From positions 1 through 64,000 of the forward strand of contig JBDHTX010000024.1 in the NCBI GenBank assembly GCA_039808885.1: a stretch of 64,000 bases of DNA. The letters are read 5' to 3'. This document shows, in pieces, positions 19,142-27,283 of the stretch (position 1 is the first letter of the stretch; each line of letters begins with the position of its first letter). A model generated the notes under the pieces. It was not told the DNA's origin. It did no database searches and saw nothing but the letters and a program-made list of their open reading frames with translations. The position numbers were made by a program, and so were the translations under genes. Source of the stretch: Dongia_A sp039808885 (GTDB lineage: Bacteria; Pseudomonadota; Alphaproteobacteria; Dongiales; Dongiaceae).

Positions 19142-20290
19142 ATGAAGAAAGTTCTCTTGGGTACCACGGCCCTGCTCGGCGCTGGCATCGTTGCCAGCCC
19201 GGCATTCGCGGCCGATGGGATCAAGCTCAGCGTCGGCGGCTTCTTCAAGGAAGCCTACATGGTGAATTTCGACGACGACAGCGAAGGCGAAGCCGGTAAC
19301 GAAAACAACACCGACGGGTTCTTCAACGACGCCGAAATCCATTTCAAGGGTTCGACCGTTCTCGACAACGGCCTCGAAGTCGGCGCCCGCGTCGAACTCG
19401 AAGGTGAAAACGACGGCGACCAGATCGACGAAGCCTGGGTCTCCTTCTCCGGCGGCTTCGGCGAAGTCCACATCGGTTCGGAAGACGACGCTCTGGCGAA
19501 CGGCTGTATCGTTCCGCCGGGCGGCACTGGCAACTTCTCGGCCTTCTCGCCGAACCAGTGGGGTGCCAACACCTTCACCTCGAACACCGTCTGCACCGGC
19601 GTTGATGACTCCGGCGACGCGCAGAAGATCCTGTACGTCTCGCCGAGCTTCAGCGGCTTCCAGGTGGCTCTGTCGTACACGCCGAATGGCGCCGACCAGA
19701 ACCACACCGACCAAGTCGGCCCGCATGTCGGCATGCCCGACAACGCGGACGGCGAGTCCCGCCACAACTTCTCGGTCTATGCCACCTACTCCTACGAGGG
19801 TGATGGCTGGGGCCTGACCTGGGGCGGCGGCGGTTCGTGGGAAGGCCACGTTGAACAGGCGGTCGGCCCGGACAACGACGAGCAGGACTTCTACCAGACC
19901 GGTCTGAACCTGACCTTCGGCAACTTCTCGGTCGGTGGCGTGTTCGAATACTTCAATGACGCCGCGGTCAACGGCGTCATCTCGAACAACGCCGGCATCG
20001 ACACCGACGCGTGGGTCGCTGGTGGCGGCATCTCCTACTCGATGGATCCGTACACCGTCGGCTTCCAGTACTCGCATGGCGATTTCGACATCGACAATCC
20101 GGGTACGGACAACTCCGACGCCAACATCGATCGCTTCGCGCTGACGGGCAACTACGCCCTCGGCCCGGGCATCGCGGTTGACGCCGAGTTGGCCTACACC
20201 ACGCAGGACGCCTCCGGTCCGGACTTCGACGAAGGCCAGGACAACTACGACGCCTTCGAAATCGGCATCGGCACCAACATCACCTTCTAA
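19142..20290 (+). CDS. Porin, tandem paralog 1 (probable major porin)
   Basis: The 382-aa outer-membrane porin (Porin_4/Gram-negative porin type) has signal peptide KKVLLGTTALLGAG...AFA cleaved near residue 23. Conserved family features are GGFFKEAY, DGFFNDAEIHFKG, LDNGLEVGARVELEGEN and DQIDEAW, ending in a C-terminal Phe (NITF) for BAM recognition. Cys122 and Cys151 bracket a loop, and H188, H195 and H208 lie in NHTDQVGPHVGMP and SRHN. Unlike its neighbours it prefers GAA, GGT and similar codons, suggesting high expression. A strong terminator follows. ATG 19142 is preceded by AGGGAA. Confidence 0.93.
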   Translation: MKKVLLGTTALLGAGIVASPAFAADGIKLSVGGFFKEAYMVNFDDDSEGEAGNENNTDGFFNDAEIHFKGSTVLDNGLEVGARVELEGENDGDQIDEAWVSFSGGFGEVHIGSEDDALANGCIVPPGGTGNFSAFSPNQWGANTFTSNTVCTGVDDSGDAQKILYVSPSFSGFQVALSYTPNGADQNHTDQVGPHVGMPDNADGESRHNFSVYATYSYEGDGWGLTWGGGGSWEGHVEQAVGPDNDEQDFYQTGLNLTFGNFSVGGVFEYFNDAAVNGVISNNAGIDTDAWVAGGGISYSMDPYTVGFQYSHGDFDIDNPGTDNSDANIDRFALTGNYALGPGIAVDAELAYTTQDASGPDFDEGQDNYDAFEIGIGTNITF

Positions 20291-20338
20291 GAGTTCGACT
20301 CTTGGGTCCGGCCTCGGCCGGATTGAAGGTAATGAATT

Positions 20339-20367
20339 GGGGGAGCGGGCAACCGCTCCCCCTTTTT
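20339..20367 (+). terminator. Intrinsic terminator after porin 1
   Basis: A 10-bp perfect stem GGGGGAGCGG (20339-20348) with CCGCTCCCCC (20353-20362) and a GCAA tetraloop is followed by five T residues. It is the best terminator in the array, consistent with porin 1 being a separately transcribed, strongly expressed unit. The remaining bases up to 20620 hold no recognised gene. Confidence 0.9.
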
Positions 20368-20620
20368 CTTTGCGCCCTTCCCGCGGGCGGAATTCCGCCG
20401 CGGCCGCGAAACCGCCCCTAGGCGCGGTAATCTTCGCATAATCTCTCTGGCTTACACTCTGTCGCCTTGCGGCGCGCCCGCGGTTGCCTATTCTGTCTCC
20501 AGCCGCCAGCCGCCAGTCGGATGACCGCTTGGGCAAAGGCCGCCTGGCGCGTGCGCGACGCGCGCTGATGGCGGTCGGAGCCGCAGGCTGGCTGCGGGAC
20601 AAGAGTTTCGGGGGTTACTC

Positions 20621-21769
20621 ATGCGAAAGATTCTGCTCGGCGCCAGTGCCTTGGTGGGCGCCGGATTTGCCACCGGCGCGATGCTCACGCCGGCCCTGGC
20701 GGCCGATGGCATCAAGCTCAGCGTCGGCGGCTTCTTCAAGGAAGCCTACATGGTCGTCTTCGACGACGACGGCGAGGGCGAGCCCGGCAACGAGCGCAAC
20801 ACCGACGGCTTCTTCAACGACGCCGAGATCCACTTCAAGGGCGAGACCACGCTGGACAACGGCCTGACCGTGGGCGCGCGGGTCGAACTCGAAGGCGAGA
20901 ACGACGACGACCAGATCGACGAGGCCTGGATCTCCTTCTCCGGCGCCTTCGGCGAGATCCACATCGGCTCGGAGGACGACGCGCTGGCCAATGGCTGCAT
21001 CGTGCCGCCCGGCGCCACCGGCAACTTCTCCGCCTTCTCGCCGAACCAGTGGGGCGCCAACACGCTCGCCACCAACACGGTCTGCACCGGCGTCGACGAT
21101 TCCGGCGACGCGCAGAAGATCCTGTATGTCTCGCCCAGCTTCGGCGGCTTCCAGGTCGCCCTGTCCTACACGCCCAATGGCGGTGACCAGAACCACACCG
21201 ACCAGGTCGGCCCGCATGTCGGCATGCCCGACAATGCCGACAATGAATCGCGGCACAACGTGTCGATCTACGCCACCTACTCCTACGAAGGCACCGGCTG
21301 GGGCCTGACCTGGGGCGGCGGCGGCTCGTGGGAAGGCCACGCGGAGGAAGTCGTCGGTCCCGATCGCGAGGAATCCGACTTCTACCAGACCGGCCTCAAT
21401 CTCAATTTCGGCAACTTCGGCGTCGGCGGCGTGTTCGAATACTTCCACGACCTGAACGACCAGGGCCCCAACGACCTCAGTTCCTGGGTCGCCGGCCTCG
21501 GCGGGTCCTACAGCATGGACGCCTGGACTTTCGGCCTGCAGTATTCGCACCAGGACCAGGAGAACAACGGCTCGGCATCCGCCGACGAGTTCGAGCAGGA
21601 CCGCCTCGTCGCCACCACCAATTACGCGCTTGGCCCGGGCATCAACGTGGATGCCGAAGTTGGCTATACCTGGGTCGACACCGATCCGGAGGACGGCACG
21701 CTCGGCGGCACGCCGGTCGACGATTACGACGCGCTCGAGATCGGCATCGGCACCGCGATCACCTTCTAG
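20621..21769 (+). CDS. Porin, tandem paralog 2
   Basis: The 382-aa porin is the closest relative of porin 1. They share long runs such as SAFSPNQWGANT, CTGVDDSGDAQKILYVSPSF and PHVGMPDNAD, with differences concentrated in loops in the C-terminal half. Signal peptide is RKILLGASALVGAGFATGA...ALA; the C-terminus is AITF. Both array-conserved Cys residues (NGCIVPPG and TVCTGVD) are present. Codon use is GC3-rich, unlike porin 1. Its ribosome site is a G-tract (CGGGGGTT, 6 nt before ATG) rather than AGGAG. It probably arose by duplication with porin 1. Confidence 0.92.
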   Translation: MRKILLGASALVGAGFATGAMLTPALAADGIKLSVGGFFKEAYMVVFDDDGEGEPGNERNTDGFFNDAEIHFKGETTLDNGLTVGARVELEGENDDDQIDEAWISFSGAFGEIHIGSEDDALANGCIVPPGATGNFSAFSPNQWGANTLATNTVCTGVDDSGDAQKILYVSPSFGGFQVALSYTPNGGDQNHTDQVGPHVGMPDNADNESRHNVSIYATYSYEGTGWGLTWGGGGSWEGHAEEVVGPDREESDFYQTGLNLNFGNFGVGGVFEYFHDLNDQGPNDLSSWVAGLGGSYSMDAWTFGLQYSHQDQENNGSASADEFEQDRLVATTNYALGPGINVDAEVGYTWVDTDPEDGTLGGTPVDDYDALEIGIGTAITF

Positions 21770-21826
21770 CCGCGCGCCGGAACGGCAGAACCCTGAACGA
21801 CAGGACCCTGGGTCAAAAGACCTGGA

Positions 21827-21868
21827 GCGACGTGACACGGGCGTCGTGACACGGGCGACGTGACTGGG
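21827..21868. repeat. 14-bp direct repeat, three units
   Basis: GCGACGTGACACGG (21827-21840), GCGTCGTGACACGG (21841-21854) and GCGACGTGACTGGG (21855-21868) lie downstream of porin 2. The units differ at one to three positions. Like the other short tandem arrays in the window they are noncoding and may reflect replication slippage. Confidence 0.65.
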
Positions 21869-21880
21869 GCGACCCGGCAG

Positions 21881-21909
21881 GGGCGGCCCTGATGTCGCGG
21901 CCGCCCTTT
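21881..21909 (+). terminator. Likely terminator after porin 2
   Basis: GGGCGGCC (21881-21888) pairs with GGCCGCCC (21899-21906) across a 10-nt loop and is followed by TTT. The stem is strong but the T-tract is short. Confidence 0.6.
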
Positions 21910-21970
21910 CTCCGTGTGGCCGCCGCGCCACCGGCAGCGGCCATCCCGACGTTCAGCGCCACGAGCAGGT

Positions 21971-21999
21971 TTGAAGTTCCAAAACCAGGCGCCTATAAT
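21971..21999 (+). promoter_or_regulatory. Sigma-70-type promoter for porin 3
   Basis: TTGAAG (21971-21976) is followed after exactly 17 bp by TATAAT (21994-21999), a perfect -10 element, about 36 bp before the porin 3 start codon. It is the clearest housekeeping promoter in the window and shows that porin 3 can be transcribed independently of porins 1 and 2. Confidence 0.8.
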
Positions 22000-22034
22000 T
22001 GACCGATATTCCAAGGATTCGGGGGAATCCCAAT

Positions 22035-23288
22035 ATGAAGCGACTCCTGCTCGCCGGCGTCAGCCTGTTCGGCGCCAATCTATTCGGGGCCGGCCTGGTG
22101 GCCGCACCCGCCTTCGCCGCGGACGGCATCAAGCTGACCGTGGGCGGCCATTTCAAGGAAGCCTACATGTTCGTCAGCGATGACGACGATGGCGGCGGCG
22201 ACTCAGTCCCCGAACTCGGCAAGGATCACGCCGCCGACGGTTTCTTCAACGATGCCGAGATCGATTTCACCGGCACGACCGTGCTCGATAACGGCCTCGA
22301 AGTCGGCGCGCATGTCGAGCTCGAAGGCGAGAACGACGGCGACCAGATCGACGAATCCTATGTCTGGTTCGCCGGCGGCTTCGGCGAGATTCGCATCGGC
22401 TCGGATGACGAGGCGCTGCACAAGGCCTGCGTGGTGCCGCCGGGCGGCTCCAGCAATTTCTCCGCCTTCTCGCCGAACCAGTGGGGCTCGAATGACGGGC
22501 TGCTGATCTCGGAGTTCGGCGGGCTCGCCGACAACAGCATCTGCACCGGCGTCGACGAGCGGACCGATGCGCAGAAGATCATCTATACCTCGCCCAGCTT
22601 CGGCGGCTTCCAGCTGACCGCGTCCTACACGCCGAACGGCGGCACCGAGGACCATACCGACGGCGGCGGTCCGCATGTCGGCATGCCGACGCATTTCGTC
22701 GGCGAATCCCGCCACAACACCTCGGTGGCCCTGAACTACGGCTATGACGGAGGCAGCTGGGGCATGGAAGCCAGCCTCGGCGGCTCATGGGAGGGCCATG
22801 TCGAACAGGGCCAGCCGGGCATCGACATCAGTTTCGATGAGCAGGATTTCTACCAGGCCGGCGTGAACTTCTACTTCGGCAACTTCGCCATCGGCGTCGG
22901 CGGCGAATACTACAACGACCGTACCGGCTTTCATCTCGCGGCCGGCGGCGATTCCGAAGACGTCAGCGACGACATCTGGGTCGCCGGCATCGGCGCCTCC
23001 TACATGCATGACGCCTGGACCTTCGGCGCGCAGTATTCGCACATGGAAAGCGATCTCGATCTCGAGATCACCGGCTCGACCGCTCCGTTCGACCAGTTGC
23101 AGACCTCGCGCGACCGTGTCGTCGGCACGGTGAGCTATCTGCTGGGTCCCGGCATGAACCTGGATGCCGAGATCGGCTATACCTGGATCGATTCCGATCC
23201 CGAGGCCGGTTCGACCGTTTCAGACGGCGTGGACCTCGACGACTACCAGGCGCTGGAGCTGGGCATCGGCGCGACGATCACCTTCTAG
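22035..23288 (+). CDS. Porin, tandem paralog 3
   Basis: The 417-aa porin has signal peptide KRLLLAGVSLFGAN...AFA, GGHFKEAYMF, DGFFNDAEIDFTG, LEGENDGDQIDESY and C-terminal TITF. The Cys pair (KACVVPPGG and SICTGVD) is kept, but the loop between them is about ten residues longer than in porins 1 and 2 (insert around GLLISEFGGLADN). His residues in DHTDGGGPHVGMP and SRHN are conserved. It has its own TATAAT promoter and a GGGGGAAT ribosome site. No terminator was identified before the next gene. Confidence 0.92.
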   Translation: MKRLLLAGVSLFGANLFGAGLVAAPAFAADGIKLTVGGHFKEAYMFVSDDDDGGGDSVPELGKDHAADGFFNDAEIDFTGTTVLDNGLEVGAHVELEGENDGDQIDESYVWFAGGFGEIRIGSDDEALHKACVVPPGGSSNFSAFSPNQWGSNDGLLISEFGGLADNSICTGVDERTDAQKIIYTSPSFGGFQLTASYTPNGGTEDHTDGGGPHVGMPTHFVGESRHNTSVALNYGYDGGSWGMEASLGGSWEGHVEQGQPGIDISFDEQDFYQAGVNFYFGNFAIGVGGEYYNDRTGFHLAAGGDSEDVSDDIWVAGIGASYMHDAWTFGAQYSHMESDLDLEITGSTAPFDQLQTSRDRVVGTVSYLLGPGMNLDAEIGYTWIDSDPEAGSTVSDGVDLDDYQALELGIGATITF

Positions 23289-23368
23289 GCCGGCCCGCAT
23301 CCCCTTGAACCGCGTCCGCGGCGGCGCGGCGCTTTCCCGGCGGCGCCCGGGAAGCTAAAGTCCCGGTC

Positions 23369-24451
23369 ATGGCCAGTTCATCGGCAAGCCTCGACGGCGA
23401 CACCGCAGCACCGGACGACCTGTTCCTGTCCGGCGCCGCCCAGCGGCTGCGGGCGGGCGACCGCTTTCCCAATTTCATCCTGGCCGACCAGGACGGCGTG
23501 TTCCGCTCCTTCGTGCAGCGCGGCCGCGGCTTGGCGCAACTGATCGTGCTCGATCCCGGCGACGCCTTCGTGGACGCGCTGGCCGGCCTCGCTGGCGCGC
23601 TCGTGGCGGCCGAACTCGAATGCCTGGGCATCGCCGGCGCGGTGCGCCCCTTCGCCGGGGCCACGCTGCTGGCCGATCCGGCCGGCAAGATCCGGCCCGC
23701 CTTGCGCGCCATGTCCGGCTGCGGCAACCGGGACAGCGCCGGCTTCCTGCTCGACCGCAACCAGCGCCTGCTGGCGCTGGCGCCGGAAGGCATCGCCGCC
23801 GGCGACCTTGCCGCCTGGGCGCTGGCCGAATGGCTGAAGCGGCGCCAGGACGAGCCGGCCCATCTGCTAGGCCAGGTGGCGCCCATCCTCACCGTGCCGA
23901 ACGTGCTGTCGCGCGCGCAATGCGCCGCCTTGATCGAACGCTGGCACACCCACGGCCACGAAGCCGGCCTGGTGTCGTCGCTGGTGCAGGGCGAGCAGGT
24001 CCGCCGCGTCTATGACGACATGAAGCGGCGCACCGATCACCGCATCACCGATCCGGCGGTGGGCCGGCCGCTCACCACGCTGGTCGCGCGGCGGCTGGGG
24101 CCGGAACTGGACAAGGCCTTCCACTTCCGCAACTACCGCTTCGATCGCATGGTGGTGGTCTGCTACGATTCGGAGCGCGGCGACTACTTCCGGCGCCACC
24201 GCGACAACCAGACGCCGGAGAATGCCAATCGCCGCTTCGCCCTCACCGTCAACCTGAACAGCGACGAATACGAGGGCGGCGAGCTGACCTTCCCGGAATA
24301 CGGCCCCTATCGCTACAAGCCGCCGGCCGGCGGCGCCGTCGTCTTCTCCTGCTCGCTGCTGCACGAGGCGCTGCCGGTGACGCGGGGCCGTCGCTTCGCC
24401 CTGCTGAGCTTCCTGCGCGACGTCGACGGTCCGGCGGATTCGGCGGGATGA
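23369..24451 (+). CDS. Peroxiredoxin-like/prolyl-4-hydroxylase fusion (paralog 2)
   Basis: The 360-aa protein has the same order as the gene at 11011: a thioredoxin-fold/AhpC-like N-domain (RLRAGDRFPNFILADQDG, LLDRNQRLLAL) and a 2OG-Fe(II) hydroxylase C-domain. Iron ligands are H277-x-D279 (RRHRDNQ) and H332 (SLLHEALPV); 2OG Arg is ~341 (RGRRFALL). The N-domain again lacks a peroxidatic Cys (LIVLDPGDAF) and there is no Lys/Ala/Pro tail. It lies 80 bp after porin 3, inside the porin array on the same strand. It may hydroxylate a peptide or small molecule; a link with porin biogenesis is only positional. Confidence 0.85.
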   Translation: MASSSASLDGDTAAPDDLFLSGAAQRLRAGDRFPNFILADQDGVFRSFVQRGRGLAQLIVLDPGDAFVDALAGLAGALVAAELECLGIAGAVRPFAGATLLADPAGKIRPALRAMSGCGNRDSAGFLLDRNQRLLALAPEGIAAGDLAAWALAEWLKRRQDEPAHLLGQVAPILTVPNVLSRAQCAALIERWHTHGHEAGLVSSLVQGEQVRRVYDDMKRRTDHRITDPAVGRPLTTLVARRLGPELDKAFHFRNYRFDRMVVVCYDSERGDYFRRHRDNQTPENANRRFALTVNLNSDEYEGGELTFPEYGPYRYKPPAGGAVVFSCSLLHEALPVTRGRRFALLSFLRDVDGPADSAG

Positions 24452-24471
24452 TTCCCAAGCTATATACAGCC

Positions 24472-24500
24472 TAGTCAAAGCCGCCCCGCCTCGGCATACT
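24472..24500 (+). promoter_or_regulatory. Weak candidate promoter for porin 4
   Basis: TAGTCA (24472-24477) and CATACT (24495-24500) are spaced by 17 bp; each matches four of six consensus bases. It sits about 90 bp before the porin 4 start. Offered only as a candidate. Confidence 0.3.
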
Positions 24501-24589
24501 CCGCCGATGCGTTGAATGCCTGTTCATTCGGCGCGGGTGGATTCGCAGCGCCGGCGGGGGCCGGCCGTCAATCGCGGGGGGATGGGGAC

Positions 24590-25750
24590 ATGCGCAAGCG
24601 GCTATTGCATTCGACGGCGTTTGTCGGCGCCGGGTTGACGCTCGCAGTGGGCGGCGCCGCCGTGCGGGCGGAAGAGCCGATCAAGCTCGAGGTCGGCGGC
24701 TTTTTCCGCGCCGCCTACCAGGTCGTGTTCGACGATGACGGCGAAGGCGAGGCGGGCAACGAGCGCAACACCGACGGCTTCTTCAACGACGCCGAGATCC
24801 ATTTCAAGGGCGAGACGACGCTGGACAACGGCCTGACCGTCGGCGCCCGGGTCGAGCTCGAAGGCGAGAACGACGACGACCAGATCGACGAATCCTGGGT
24901 CTATTTCTCCGGCGGCTTCGGCGAGGTGCGCATCGGCTCGCTCGACGACGCGCTGGGCGACCTCTGCGTCTTCGCGCCGGGCGGCACCTACAACTTCTCC
25001 GCCTATTCGCCGAACCAGTGGGGCGCCAACACGCTGACCTCCAACTCGATCTGCTTCGGCGTCGACGATGTGGGCGATTCGCAGAAGATCGTCTATTTCT
25101 CGCCGGTCTTCTCCGGCTTCCAGATCGGCCTCTCCTACGTGCCGTCGAGCGACAAGGAGACCCATGTCGACGGCGTCGGCCCGCATGTCGGCATGCCGAC
25201 CAACGCCGACGACACCTCGCGCCACAACGTCTCGGTCTACGGCCTCTACAACTACGAGGGCGAGGACTGGTACCTGCAGGTGGGCGCCGGCGGCTCCTGG
25301 GAGGGCCATGTCGAGCAGACCGCCGGACCGGACCGCGAGGAATCGGATTTCTACCAGGCCGGCATCCTGGCCGGCTTCGGCGCCTTCACGGTGGGCGCTT
25401 CATTCAACTACTTCAACGACGACGACCTGTTCGTGGCGACGCGGACCGACGGCTCGGTCGACGCCGACCGCTGGGTGCTCGGCGTCGGCGCCACCTACGC
25501 GATCGACGCCTGGACCTGGGGCATCGGCTATTCGCGGCACGAGGCCGACATCGACAACGAAGGCGGCCCCGACAGCGACCTGACCCTGCAGCGCACCGCG
25601 CTCACCCTCAACTACGCGCTCGGCCCCGGCATCAACTTGGATGGCGAGCTGGCCTATACCTGGCAGGACGTGAACGGCCCCGATTTCGACGAAGGCGCCG
25701 ACAACTATGACGCGATCGAGATCGGCACCGGCATCGCCATCGACTTCTAG
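24590..25750 (+). CDS. Porin, tandem paralog 4
   Basis: The 386-aa porin has signal peptide RKRLLHSTAFVGAGLTLAV...VRA and mature start EEPIKLEVGGFFRAAYQ, differing from the ADGIKL start of paralogs 1-3. DGFFNDAEIHFKG and LEGENDDDQIDESW are conserved. The Cys pair is present in changed context (DLCVFAPGG and SICFGVD). It ends in AIDF. ATG 24590 follows GGGGGGATGGGGAC. The C-terminal loops (LFVATRTDGSVD) are unique. It groups with porin 5 through the EEPIKL mature start. Confidence 0.92.
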   Translation: MRKRLLHSTAFVGAGLTLAVGGAAVRAEEPIKLEVGGFFRAAYQVVFDDDGEGEAGNERNTDGFFNDAEIHFKGETTLDNGLTVGARVELEGENDDDQIDESWVYFSGGFGEVRIGSLDDALGDLCVFAPGGTYNFSAYSPNQWGANTLTSNSICFGVDDVGDSQKIVYFSPVFSGFQIGLSYVPSSDKETHVDGVGPHVGMPTNADDTSRHNVSVYGLYNYEGEDWYLQVGAGGSWEGHVEQTAGPDREESDFYQAGILAGFGAFTVGASFNYFNDDDLFVATRTDGSVDADRWVLGVGATYAIDAWTWGIGYSRHEADIDNEGGPDSDLTLQRTALTLNYALGPGINLDGELAYTWQDVNGPDFDEGADNYDAIEIGTGIAIDF

Positions 25751-25773
25751 CCCATCCCGGATTCGCTCCTGGC

Positions 25774-25801
25774 ACGGCGCCGCGCCACCGCGCGGCGCCG
25801 T
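25774..25801. terminator. Hairpin after porin 4
   Basis: A perfect 12-bp stem, ACGGCGCCGCGC with GCGCGGCGCCGT around a CACC loop, begins 23 bp after the porin 4 stop. Only scattered T residues follow (CCTGTTG), so it may serve as an mRNA 3' stabiliser as much as a terminator. Confidence 0.55.
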
Positions 25802-25837
25802 CCTGTTGCCCCGCCGGCGCCTGGGCGCCGGCAGCTA

Positions 25838-25861
25838 GGCCTTTGACAAAGGCCGATTTTT
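25838..25861 (+). terminator. Short intrinsic terminator between porins 4 and 5
   Basis: GGCCTTT (25838-25844), loop GAC, AAAGGCC (25848-25854), then GA and five T residues. The loop region also spells TTGACA (25843-25848), a perfect -35 box, but the hexamer 17 bp downstream (GACCCT) is a poor -10, so the terminator reading is preferred. Confidence 0.6.
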
Positions 25862-25904
25862 CAGCGACCCTGCGCGGATTCAAGCCCGTGTTTGGGGGAT
25901 ATTG

Positions 25905-27125
25905 ATGCGACACGCATGGTGGAACGGCACGGCGCTGGTCGGCGCGGGCCTGGTGGCGGGCGCCTGGAGCGGCGGCGCCGCCGCGGAAGAGCCGATCAAG
26001 CTCAGCGTCGGCGGCTTTTTCCGCGAAGCCTACATGGTCGTGCTCGACGACGACGCGGAGTTCGAGCCCGGCAAGGACCATGCCGAGGACGGCTTTTTCA
26101 ACGACGCCGAGATCCATTTCAGCGGCCGCACGGTGCTCGACAACGGGCTGGAGGTGGGCGCCCGGGTCGAGCTCGAGGGCGAATCGGAAAACAGCGGCGA
26201 CTTCATCGGCGACCAGATCGACGAGGCCTGGGTCTATTTCGCCGGCGGCTTCGGCGAGATCCGCGTCGGGTCGGACGACGACGCGCTGGCGGGGTCCTGC
26301 CTGCTGCCGCCGGGCGGCACGGCGAATTTCTCCGCCTTCTCGCCCAACCAATGGGGCGCCAACGCCTTCTCGCCGGTCACCAACAGCGCCTGCACCGGCG
26401 TCGACGACAAGGCCGACGCGCAGAAGATCCTCTACATCTCGCCGGTCTTCGGCGGCTTCCAGCTGACGCTGTCCTACACGCCCAACCCGAGCCGCGAGAC
26501 GCATACCGACGGCGTCGGCCCGCATATCGGCATGCCGCCGAAATTCCTCGGCGACGGGCAATCGAACTACAACGCGGCCGCCTATCTCACCTACAGCTAC
26601 GAAGGCCGCGGCTGGGGCCTCAACTGGGGCGGCGGCGCGTCGGTGGAAGGCGAGATCGACAATGTCGAGGACGCCTTCTTCGACACCCATTTCAACAACC
26701 GCGACTTCTACCAGACCGCGCTCACCGTCGATGTCGGGCGGTTCTCGATCGGCGGCGTGTTCGAGTACTACAACGACATCGAAGGCTCGCAATCGTCCTT
26801 CGCCGGATTCGAATTCAGCAACTCGCACGACGCCTGGGTGGCCGGCGGCGGCGTCGCCTATCTCTACAATGCCTGGACCTTCGGCGCGCAATACTCGTAC
26901 CGCGAGGACATCTTCCGCTCCAAGAGCTTCGGCGACGAGGACCGCGAAGACCATGTCCAGCAGCGCGCGGTGGTGACCGCCGCCTACGACATCGGCCCCG
27001 GCATCACCCTCGACGGCGAGGTCGGCTATACCTGGCGCGACCAGGACCCGGAGGATACGTCGCTCTTCACCGACGACGACTACCAGGCCCTCGAGTTCGG
27101 CATCGGCACGGCGATCAGGTTCTAG
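25905..27125 (+). CDS. Porin, tandem paralog 5
   Basis: The 406-aa porin has signal peptide RHAWWNGTALVGAGLVAGAW and mature start EEPIKLSVGGFFREAYMV. The DGFFNDAEIHFSG strand and the GDQIDEAWVYFAGGFGE segment are kept, with an insert (SENSGDFI) in the intervening loop. The Cys pair is GSCLLPPGG and SACTGVD. It is the most diverged member: the SRHN His is lost (QSNYN) and it ends in AIRF. ATG 25905 is preferred to the TTG three bases earlier; the ribosome site is TTGGGGGAT. Confidence 0.92.
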   Translation: MRHAWWNGTALVGAGLVAGAWSGGAAAEEPIKLSVGGFFREAYMVVLDDDAEFEPGKDHAEDGFFNDAEIHFSGRTVLDNGLEVGARVELEGESENSGDFIGDQIDEAWVYFAGGFGEIRVGSDDDALAGSCLLPPGGTANFSAFSPNQWGANAFSPVTNSACTGVDDKADAQKILYISPVFGGFQLTLSYTPNPSRETHTDGVGPHIGMPPKFLGDGQSNYNAAAYLTYSYEGRGWGLNWGGGASVEGEIDNVEDAFFDTHFNNRDFYQTALTVDVGRFSIGGVFEYYNDIEGSQSSFAGFEFSNSHDAWVAGGGVAYLYNAWTFGAQYSYREDIFRSKSFGDEDREDHVQQRAVVTAAYDIGPGITLDGEVGYTWRDQDPEDTSLFTDDDYQALEFGIGTAIRF

Positions 27126-27211
27126 CCCGGCGAGCCCGCAGCAGCGCGAGTCGCCTGTTGCCTGTTTGCCACAGCCTGCAAGGGTTGTGGCGCTGTGGCG
27201 ACAGCCTGGCT

Positions 27212-27240
27212 TTGACATGGGTCCGCCGGGTTGGTGAATA
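27212..27240 (+). promoter_or_regulatory. Candidate promoter for porin 6
   Basis: A perfect -35 TTGACA (27212-27217) and TGAATA (27235-27240) are spaced by 17 bp, 44 bp before the porin 6 ATG. Just upstream, GCCACAGC (27166) and GCTGTGGC (27192) form an inverted repeat that could be an operator or the 3' end of the porin 5 transcript. Confidence 0.6.
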
Positions 27241-27283
27241 TCCCTCGGATACGTGGGGATCGTGGCACGGGGGAATCGCGACC

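Noticed and set aside
25843..25871. TTGACA box as a promoter for porin 5
   Set aside because: The hexamer 17 bp downstream is GACCCT, a poor -10, and TTGACA lies in the loop and stem of a terminator hairpin, which explains it better.
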